A DNA stretch of 64,000 nucleotides from Aliiglaciecola lipolytica E3 (GTDB lineage Bacteria > Pseudomonadota > Gammaproteobacteria > Enterobacterales > Alteromonadaceae), in NCBI RefSeq assembly GCF_000314975.1, contig NZ_BAEN01000059.1:62001-126000 (forward strand). The letters are read 5' to 3'. Positions 27,745 through 34,532 of this stretch are shown piece after piece. The translations under genes were made by a program, and so were the position numbers. Below the pieces are notes generated by a model. That model saw only the letters and a program-made list of their open reading frames with translations. It was not told the DNA's origin and made no database searches. The stretch's first letter is position 1. Each line of letters starts with the position of its first letter.

Positions 27745-28884
27745 TTAAGACAATCTATGCTTAAAATCTTCATACTCAAACTTTCGAATTAATTCGAACT
27801 CGCCTGATTTACGGATGATGCCGATAGATGGGTGCTCTACACCATTGAAGAACGTGGTCTTTACCATAGTGTAATGGATCATATCTTCAAAAATAAGCCG
27901 CTCACCAACGACTAAGTCATGGTCAAAACTGTAGGTATCAATCACATCGCCAGCCAAGCAGGAGTTTCCACCGAGTTTAAAATCGAAAGATTTTTTACCT
28001 GGCATACCGGCTCCCGTAACCACTGGGCGATAGGGCATTTCTAGTACATCTGGCATGTGCCCTGTGGCGGATATATCCAAAATCGCTATCTTTCCATCGT
28101 TTTCTACCAGATCTACCACCTCTGATACCAAACTACCCGTTTGCCATGCCACTGCAGAGCCAGGCTCTAAAATAATATGGATATGTGGATGACGTTTTTT
28201 AAATTGGGCTAACGTATCGATAAGGTGCTCTAGGTTATACCCTTTTTTCGTCATCAAATGGCCACCGCCTAAGTTCAACCACTTAATATCGGGTAACCAT
28301 TTAGCAAAACGTTTTTCCACTGCTAAAAGTGTGCGTTCAGTAGCATATGAATCACACTCGCATAAATTATGTACGTGAAAGCCCTCAATGTTGCTTAGGT
28401 CAGCGCCTTCTAGATCGACGGCGCGAATACCTAGCCTTGAGCCCGGCGCACTTGGATCATAAAGTTCGGTTTCGGCTTCTCGGTGTTCTGGGTTTAATCG
28501 AATACCAGCTGAAATACCCTTCGCAATAACCTGATCTTTATAACGCTGCCACTGGGATAAACTATTAAATGAAATGTGATTCACCAATTCTAATAATTCA
28601 GTCATATCGGCGGGTTTGTAAGCCGGTGAAAACGCATGTACTTCTTTGTTCATTTCGAACTTGGCAAGTTTGGCTTCCCATACTGAACTTGCGGTGCAAC
28701 CTTTAAGGTATTTACCTACAAGGTCAAACGTAGACCACATAGCAAAACCCTTGAGCGCAAGAATAATATCCACACCAGCTTCTTGTTGAACTCGCTGCAT
28801 TATTTGCAAATTTTGCTCAAGTTTAACTTCTTCACAAACATAACAGGGAGAAGGAATATTTGGATTTAACATCTCATCGCTCAA
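27745..28884 (-). CDS. nspC: Carboxynorspermidine/carboxyspermidine decarboxylase
   Basis: This PLP enzyme of the alanine-racemase fold decarboxylates carboxynorspermidine or carboxyspermidine, the last step of the aspartate-semialdehyde route to norspermidine or spermidine. The 379-residue product has the PLP lysine in LALKGFAMW (Lys45), HVHNLCECD, WLNLGGGHL, ILEPGSAVAW and SCLAGDVID with the second-subunit cysteine. The start is a TTG at 28884, supported by AGGAG exactly 7 bases upstream; an ATG at 28872 has no such site. The dehydrogenase that makes its substrate lies 14 bases upstream, so the two are one operon. Confidence 0.93.
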   Translation of the reverse strand: MSDEMLNPNIPSPCYVCEEVKLEQNLQIMQRVQQEAGVDIILALKGFAMWSTFDLVGKYLKGCTASSVWEAKLAKFEMNKEVHAFSPAYKPADMTELLELVNHISFNSLSQWQRYKDQVIAKGISAGIRLNPEHREAETELYDPSAPGSRLGIRAVDLEGADLSNIEGFHVHNLCECDSYATERTLLAVEKRFAKWLPDIKWLNLGGGHLMTKKGYNLEHLIDTLAQFKKRHPHIHIILEPGSAVAWQTGSLVSEVVDLVENDGKIAILDISATGHMPDVLEMPYRPVVTGAGMPGKKSFDFKLGGNSCLAGDVIDTYSFDHDLVVGERLIFEDMIHYTMVKTTFFNGVEHPSIGIIRKSGEFELIRKFEYEDFKHRLS

Positions 28885-28898
28885 GGTGGTACTCCTGA

Positions 28899-30101
28899 TT
28901 AGCGTTTAAAAGGACTTTGTTCACATTCCAATACGTCCCACGGTAGACCATGCTGGTTTAGCATATCCATGAATGGGTCAGGATCAAATTGTTCCATATT
29001 CCAAACACCTGCACCTTTCCAAGTACCATTTAGCATCAGAGCCGCGCCTATCATTGCTGGCACGCCTGTAGTGTACGAAACCGCTTGAGCACCAACTTCC
29101 TCGAAACAAGCTGCGTGGTCGCAGTTATTATAGATAAAGATGGTTTTTTCTTTGCCATCTTTCACACCAGTAATATAAGTACCGATGCAAGTCATACCGG
29201 TATAGCCTTCAGCCAATGAACCTGGATTTGGTAAAACGGCCTTTAGAAATTCCAACGGCACTATTTTTTGGCCTTGAAAATCAATAGGCTCAATGCTTGT
29301 CATGCCAATGCCTTCAAGAACTTTAAGGTGATTTAGATATGCATCACCGAAAGTCATCCAGAATCGTGCGCGTTTTAAGCTTGGGAAGTGCTTAACAATT
29401 GATTCTAATTCTTCGTGGAACATTAGATAAGAAGCACGTACACCAATGTTTTGATAGTCAAGATCTTCTCTGACACTTAACGGATCAGTTTCCTTCCACT
29501 GGCCATCTTCCCAAAAGCGGCCACGTTGGGTAATTTCACGAATATTGATTTCAGGGTTGAAGTTGGTTGCAAATGCCTGACCATGGTCACCACCATTGCA
29601 GTCCACGATGTCTAGGTAATGAATCTCATCAAAGTAGTGTTTCGCAGCATAGGCGGTATAAACGTTAGTTACACCTGGATCAAAACCACTACCTAACAAG
29701 GCCATAATGCCTTTGTCTTTGAATTTATCTTGATATGCCCACTGCCACGAATATTCAAACTTAGCTTCGTCTTTGGGTTCGTAGTTAGCGGTATCCAAAT
29801 AATCTGTACCCGTGGCAAGACATGCATCCATAATAGGGAGATCTTGATAGGGTAGGGCAAGGTTAATCAGTAAATCAGGTTTTACTTTATTAATTAACGC
29901 TTCTACTTCTTCAGCATTATCTGCATCTACCGCATATACGGCCTTGACTCTGTCTGCGCCAACTTCTGCTTGTAGTGCTTCGCATTTTGACACGGTTCTG
30001 CTGGCCAAATAAATTTCATCAAAATGCTCTGGCAAGCGTGCACATTTTTTTATAGTTACAGCGGCAACACCGCCCGCTCCGATGATCAAAACACGAGACA
30101 T
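28899..30101 (-). CDS. Carboxynorspermidine/carboxyspermidine dehydrogenase (saccharopine-dehydrogenase family)
   Basis: This enzyme joins aspartate beta-semialdehyde with a diamine (diaminopropane or putrescine) and reduces the imine with NADPH. The 400-residue product starts with an NAD(P)-binding Rossmann motif (VLIIGAGGVAAVTIKKCA) and continues with the saccharopine-dehydrogenase-type segments LINLALPYQDLPIMDACLATGTDYLDTA, GSGFDPGVTNVYTAYA and YLDIVDCNGGDHGQAFATNF. AAGGAAG precedes the ATG. Its directly downstream partner is nspC. Lysine saccharopine dehydrogenases share the fold, but the nspC linkage decides for polyamine synthesis. Confidence 0.92.
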   Translation of the reverse strand: MSRVLIIGAGGVAAVTIKKCARLPEHFDEIYLASRTVSKCEALQAEVGADRVKAVYAVDADNAEEVEALINKVKPDLLINLALPYQDLPIMDACLATGTDYLDTANYEPKDEAKFEYSWQWAYQDKFKDKGIMALLGSGFDPGVTNVYTAYAAKHYFDEIHYLDIVDCNGGDHGQAFATNFNPEINIREITQRGRFWEDGQWKETDPLSVREDLDYQNIGVRASYLMFHEELESIVKHFPSLKRARFWMTFGDAYLNHLKVLEGIGMTSIEPIDFQGQKIVPLEFLKAVLPNPGSLAEGYTGMTCIGTYITGVKDGKEKTIFIYNNCDHAACFEEVGAQAVSYTTGVPAMIGAALMLNGTWKGAGVWNMEQFDPDPFMDMLNQHGLPWDVLECEQSPFKR

Positions 30102-30210
30102 ATTAGCTTCCTTTTATCTAAGCTGAAATTTTTGCGCATGCTAACACTGCTAGCCAAAGACGCAATAGTCGAATGCAAAAAATTTAATGACAAATTTCGC
30201 ATCCAATATA

Positions 30211-30819
30211 TTACATCATTGTGGTATTTTTTTGATAAATTCTCCACCATTGATATTGACCGATACTGGCCATAACCAATAGACACAAGTAAAGCGCTGA
30301 TGTGGGGTATAAACCTTTATGCCAATAAATCCAAATTGCCACCACATCAACAACGATCCAGAAACTCCAGTTAAATAACTTTTTATGTGACATAAGCCAT
30401 TGTGCAACTAAACTGGTACAGGTGGTAAACGCATCGAAATAGGGCAAACTAGCATCCGTTTTGGTGGCCATTATCCACCCCAAAATTAGGGCTGCTAAAA
30501 TCGCAATAATCGTCATTTGCAGATATAGAGCAGGTCGCCCATGGTGAATAACCACATGACCGTTATTGTCTAGATCTTTCGACCACATCCAGTAACCGTA
30601 TACTTGAAAGCCTACATAAATTAAATGTAGGAGCATGTCAGAATAGAGTTTAACGTCGTAAAAAATCCAACTGTATAAACTGACTTGAATAAAACCGAAG
30701 AAAAAGCACCATATACTGCGTTTAATAATTAAAAATACGCTTAAAAACCCACTTAAGGTGGCGATCCACTCAATCGGTGAAGCACCGGCAAATCCTGCAA
30801 GCCATTCAGACCATTGCAT
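30211..30819 (-). CDS. pnuC: PnuC-family vitamin-precursor transporter
   Basis: PnuC proteins are facilitators for nicotinamide riboside, and relatives carry thiamine or riboflavin. The 202-residue product has about seven transmembrane helices and family features: EWIATLSGFLSVFLIIKRS, WCFFFGFIQVSLYSWIFYDVKLYSDMLL, the YGYWMW aromatic motif and WIVVDVVAIWIYWHKGLYPTSALYL. AAGGAA precedes the ATG. It lies 27 bases after a D-cysteine desulfhydrase-family gene, probably on one transcript. No NadR-type kinase or riboswitch is visible nearby, so the exact vitamin is uncertain; nicotinamide riboside is the default. Confidence 0.88.
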   Translation of the reverse strand: MQWSEWLAGFAGASPIEWIATLSGFLSVFLIIKRSIWCFFFGFIQVSLYSWIFYDVKLYSDMLLHLIYVGFQVYGYWMWSKDLDNNGHVVIHHGRPALYLQMTIIAILAALILGWIMATKTDASLPYFDAFTTCTSLVAQWLMSHKKLFNWSFWIVVDVVAIWIYWHKGLYPTSALYLCLLVMASIGQYQWWRIYQKNTTMM

Positions 30820-30846
30820 GCTGTTTCCTTATTTCATTCGAATGAT

Positions 30847-31791
30847 TCAAGGCCTAATACCCTGTAAACCACCAGTGTGAAGCGCCAAAATCTTGGTGTA
30901 CTTAGGGAAGTAATTTTTTTCAATTAGTTGGCTAAGTGCAAAAAACAATTTTCCCGAATAAATCGGTTCTAATTCAATTTTATTATGTTGTTGAAAATTA
31001 TTGCAAAATGCCAGTAATTCCGCAGGTTTTTTAGCGTAGCCACCAAAATGGAATTCCGAATTTATCTGCCATTTTGCACTCGCACCCGTTTCGTCTGAAG
31101 CTGTTTTCATTTTTGCAGGTAAAAATTGGTTAACTAAATCGTATAAATAGTCGTGTCCTTTTAGAACGGCTATACCAAGAACAGAAGTATCCATATTGTG
31201 CGATGCATGGATTAACCCTGCGATCGTGCCGCCACTGGCCACGGGAGCGGCAATTAAATCATAAGGTTGTGTGAGTTCATTAATAATGCTTGAAACGCCT
31301 TCTAATGCAGCCTGTTGTGATCCTCCTTCGGGGATTATCATGGAGTTAGGATATTGTGCATTTAACTGTGAAATATAGGATGGCTCTGCGCGTTTGGCGT
31401 AGGTGACTTTGTTTACCCATTCGATTTGCGCTCCCCAGCGGCTTATATCAGTTAACATTGGCGTCATATTTTGCGCATAATTTCCCCGTATATAAGCTAG
31501 AAACGGTATTTTTAAAACGTTACAGCAATATGCGAGAGCATGAATATGATTAGAATAACCGCCGCCAAAGCTGATAATTTTTGCTGGCGGAGATTGCAAT
31601 GCTATTCGCAATATATTGCTTAGCTTTCGCCACTTGTTGCCGGAAATTACGGCGTGGATCAAATCGTCTCGCTTAATCCAGATTTCTACCTGATTAGCAT
31701 TTTTGCAGTCAAGATTGAGTCGTTGTTCAGGCGAGGGTAGTTGAATCGACAAAGTACGAATTAATGAGTCCATTTCAGTGCTTTTAGTCAT
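30847..31791 (-). CDS. PLP-dependent D-cysteine desulfhydrase / ACC deaminase family protein
   Basis: Members of this fold-type II PLP family degrade D-cysteine to pyruvate, sulfide and ammonia or open 1-aminocyclopropane-1-carboxylate. The 314-residue product has WIKRDDLIHAVISGNKWRKL, where the lysine of GNKWRKL is the PLP lysine, FGGGYSNHIHALAY, IPEGGSQQAALEG and APVASGGTIAGL for phosphate binding. AAGG lies 8 bases before the ATG. aceK is 18 bases upstream and pnuC 27 bases downstream on the same strand. Substrate assignment within the family is not possible by reading alone. Confidence 0.88.
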   Translation of the reverse strand: MTKSTEMDSLIRTLSIQLPSPEQRLNLDCKNANQVEIWIKRDDLIHAVISGNKWRKLSNILRIALQSPPAKIISFGGGYSNHIHALAYCCNVLKIPFLAYIRGNYAQNMTPMLTDISRWGAQIEWVNKVTYAKRAEPSYISQLNAQYPNSMIIPEGGSQQAALEGVSSIINELTQPYDLIAAPVASGGTIAGLIHASHNMDTSVLGIAVLKGHDYLYDLVNQFLPAKMKTASDETGASAKWQINSEFHFGGYAKKPAELLAFCNNFQQHNKIELEPIYSGKLFFALSQLIEKNYFPKYTKILALHTGGLQGIRP

Positions 31792-31809
31792 GCGGGCAAC
31801 CTTAAAACG

Positions 31810-33519
31810 TCATGGCTGGTGACGAAAGCGTTGCGCTTCGCTGTAGGGGGTAAAGTGTTGCACTTCACCCGTAGCGGCACGCTTTTGTGCTTCAATCCAA
31901 TATTCTGCCGTCATCAGTTCTGGGTGGAGTTGCTTGAGTAAATCTTTTAAGTGACGTTTACCCACAATAAAATGTTCAAACTGTTCAGGGAACACATCTT
32001 CTGGTGACACTGACATTGTGTCTATGGCAAATGGATCATCCGATTTCGGCAGCTCTCTAAAGGTGCGTTGGTGCATCAGGCAAATTTCATCATAATCATA
32101 AAATATCACGCGTCCATGTCGTGTTACCCCAAAATTTTTATGTAGCATGTCGCCGGGGAAAATATTTGCTGCAGAGATTTGTTTTATACATAAGCCTAAA
32201 TCAGCAATCGCGTTGTGAATTTTACTTTCATCAGTTTCGGTTTGTAAAAAGATATTCAGCGGCGTCATTTTACGTTCAATATAGAGGTGTTTAATAATCA
32301 CTTCATGGTCGTTTACTTGAATGTTCAAACTGGCGACATCTTGCAGTTCCTGTAAAAGGGCTGGCTCGATTCTATTACGAGGAAGCCTGAAATTGACGTA
32401 TTCATGGGTATCCGCCATGCGTCCAACTCGGTCAGACATTTTCACCAAACGATAACATTCTTTTACTTGTTCACGAGTGACGCGCTTACTTTCCGGAAAT
32501 TCGTCTTTGATGATTTTAAACACCACGCCATAAGAGGGTAGATGAAATACGGCCATAACCAGCCCTTTTACACCTGGCGCCACGGTAAACTGGTCGTCTG
32601 AGTGCTCTAAATGCTGCAAAAAGTTTCGATAGAATACGGTTTTACCATGCTTGTAATGGCCAATCGACATATACAGCTCGAAATTCTTTTTGTTCGGCAT
32701 GAGTTCTTGTAAAAAAGCAACGATTTCTGCCGGGTACAGGGTTTCTGCCATGAAATAAGAGCGTGCGAAACCAAAAATTGCACTCAGGTCTTTGTTGCTG
32801 GTCAACAGAGCATCTACCTGCAATTGTTTTTGTTCGTTTACTAGCAACGCTATAACAAACGGTAAGGTTTCATTCGGCATACAAATACGCCCGATTAAAT
32901 AGGCCGCTTTACCGCGATAGAATACGGGTTTCAAAATTTCAACGGTATGTACACTAGCCAGCTGAGCTTTGTTTAGTCGTTCCCTTAGAGCCTGATCAAG
33001 GTTAGATAAGTCAGTGGCTTTATCTTTAAAGTCGATATTAAACCGATACATCGATAAGATGGCTTGCATCATTGAACCTACAGTGCCACTGGTATCAAAA
33101 CTATTCACAATCTTTTGTTTATCTTGGCCGGAGATATAACACCGACTAGGCAAAACAAACATAATATTTTCATCAATCTTACTATGTTTAAATAATCTGC
33201 CGATGACGGAGTTGTAAAAGGTTTCGGCAAGTTCATATTGCGGGTGTTGATTCAATTGTTGTGCGAAATGGACTTTAACTGCATGCCAAAATTCGCTGTC
33301 TTGTTGGCGCGGATTTATCAACGCATATAGCTCGGAAACCGTATCTGCCAAACTTTGTTCATAAATTGAAATACGTTCTTTAACCGCGCTATGAGTCGCT
33401 TGCCACTGTGCTTGTTCGAAACGTTGTTTTGCTCCAGAAGTGATTCTACAAAACCAACGATAATTTTTTTCGAAGCCAAAAAGTATCTGATAAGCGACTT
33501 TTTCTTGAACTATGGGCAT
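31810..33519 (-). CDS. aceK: Isocitrate dehydrogenase kinase/phosphatase AceK
   Basis: AceK phosphorylates and dephosphorylates isocitrate dehydrogenase, setting the split between the TCA cycle and the glyoxylate shunt. From the ATG at 33519 the product is 569 residues and its start (AYQILFGFEKNYRWFCRITSGAKQRFEQAQW, from residue 8 on) aligns with E. coli AceK; a TTG at 33531 is rejected. Visible kinase features are the nucleotide loop APGVKGLVMAVFHLPSYGVVFKIIKDEF and the catalytic region MLHKNFGVTRHGRVIFYDYDEICLM. No aceB or aceA is present here, so the gene is separate from its usual operon. Confidence 0.95.
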   Translation of the reverse strand: MPIVQEKVAYQILFGFEKNYRWFCRITSGAKQRFEQAQWQATHSAVKERISIYEQSLADTVSELYALINPRQQDSEFWHAVKVHFAQQLNQHPQYELAETFYNSVIGRLFKHSKIDENIMFVLPSRCYISGQDKQKIVNSFDTSGTVGSMMQAILSMYRFNIDFKDKATDLSNLDQALRERLNKAQLASVHTVEILKPVFYRGKAAYLIGRICMPNETLPFVIALLVNEQKQLQVDALLTSNKDLSAIFGFARSYFMAETLYPAEIVAFLQELMPNKKNFELYMSIGHYKHGKTVFYRNFLQHLEHSDDQFTVAPGVKGLVMAVFHLPSYGVVFKIIKDEFPESKRVTREQVKECYRLVKMSDRVGRMADTHEYVNFRLPRNRIEPALLQELQDVASLNIQVNDHEVIIKHLYIERKMTPLNIFLQTETDESKIHNAIADLGLCIKQISAANIFPGDMLHKNFGVTRHGRVIFYDYDEICLMHQRTFRELPKSDDPFAIDTMSVSPEDVFPEQFEHFIVGKRHLKDLLKQLHPELMTAEYWIEAQKRAATGEVQHFTPYSEAQRFRHQP

Positions 33520-33602
33520 AACTTCTGTCAAAGTAAGGGGTTAACGAAAGTGTTATTGAACCACAAATAGCACCAACAATAATAATAATAAAAGGTAAGA
33601 TC

Positions 33603-33968
33603 TTGAGTTTCCCAGTATTAATTTGTGATGATTCCGCTATGGCGCGCAAAATGGTTCAGCGTAGTCTTCCAGAAAATTTCGCTAGCGAAATTGACCAAGC
33701 CTGTAACGGGCAAGAAGCTATTAGTAAGCTGGCTGAAAGTTCGTTTGCACTGTTATTTCTTGATCTGACCATGCCAATTATGGATGGCATTGAAGTTCTA
33801 GAAGAAATAAAAAAACGTTGTATTGAAGTCTTTGTCATCGTCATATCTGGGGATATTCAGCCCGAAATGAAATCTAGGGTGGCTAAGCTAGGTGCGCTAG
33901 ATTTCATCGAAAAACCTGTAGATAAAAGTAAACTACAAGACGTTCTCACACGTTTCGGACTGTATTAA
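33603..33968 (+). CDS. Single-domain response regulator (CheY-like)
   Basis: The 121-residue product is a lone receiver domain: acidic pair DD at residues 9-10, phosphoacceptor Asp54 in LFLDLTMPIMDG, the SGD switch near residue 83 and Lys in FIEKPVD. There is no output domain, so it must act by protein contact, as CheY or phosphorelay proteins do. The start is a TTG at 33603 with AAGG about 8 bases upstream; the next in-frame ATG would remove the acidic pocket. No kinase or CheX/CheC-type phosphatase is adjacent. It is divergent from aceK, with 83 bases between. Confidence 0.9.
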   Translation: MSFPVLICDDSAMARKMVQRSLPENFASEIDQACNGQEAISKLAESSFALLFLDLTMPIMDGIEVLEEIKKRCIEVFVIVISGDIQPEMKSRVAKLGALDFIEKPVDKSKLQDVLTRFGLY

Positions 33969-33994
33969 GTTTCTGCTTTTTATTGGCTTATTAT

Positions 33995-34210
33995 TTATTG
34001 CTTAACTGGAATATCTTCTAGAAGATTTACAATATGACTTTTATTATTTAGCTTGGCTAGGTCTATTAGATAACTTTTTTCGAGTTCTTGCATGGGTTGA
34101 TTAGGGAGCAATTCCTTTATCGACTGTTCTTCACCATTAACAATTGCGGTTTTCAACGCTGCAAAATTTAAAATACCATGCTCATTTTGATTGGATTCAT
34201 TGTTACTCAT
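33995..34210 (-). CDS. 71-residue ankyrin-like protein of unknown function
   Basis: A small but well-supported gene: the ATG at 34210 has a full AAGGAGG about 9 bases upstream. The product is acidic, soluble and helical. The stretch LNFAALKTAIVNGEEQSIKE with LIDLAKLNNKSHIVNLLED has the spacing of one and a half ankyrin repeats. It is convergent with the lone response regulator gene (26 bases between stops). I do not recognise the family. Confidence 0.7.
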   Translation of the reverse strand: MSNNESNQNEHGILNFAALKTAIVNGEEQSIKELLPNQPMQELEKSYLIDLAKLNNKSHIVNLLEDIPVKQ

Positions 34211-34532
34211 TGATTGCGCCTCCTTGAATATAGGTAACTACACATAATAGATACCTGTCATTTAAAAACAAATGTGAATTTCCCTCAATTGACTAAACGC
34301 TTGTTTATAATCTTAAATTTCTTGCGCGAATGTTATCGTTTGTCGTTGACACTTAGGTAAATATACCCTAGCGTTAACTGGTTATTTATTATTCAGAATA
34401 TGAATCTAAAATCACTTAATTTTTGTCTTAGAACAAAACATAAGTTGTTGATTAATTTTGTAAATTCATTGCAGTACCTGAGTGCTTTACTAATAAAACG
34501 TTAATCATCTCTCTACAACATTAAGTGATGCC
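34211..34532. other. 322-base divergent promoter region upstream of the caspase-WD40 gene
   Basis: AT-rich, no gene. A consensus TTGACA at 34346-34351 is followed directly by an imperfect 20-base palindrome (34352-34371, CTTAGG...CCCTAG), which could be an operator; no good -10 lies at the right distance. Another candidate TTGACT at 34285 faces the plus strand. Nothing else is recognised. Confidence 0.35.

Noticed and set aside
28899-30101. Lysine-pathway saccharopine dehydrogenase
   Set aside because: Same fold, but adjacency to nspC and the overall pattern favour carboxynorspermidine/carboxyspermidine dehydrogenase.
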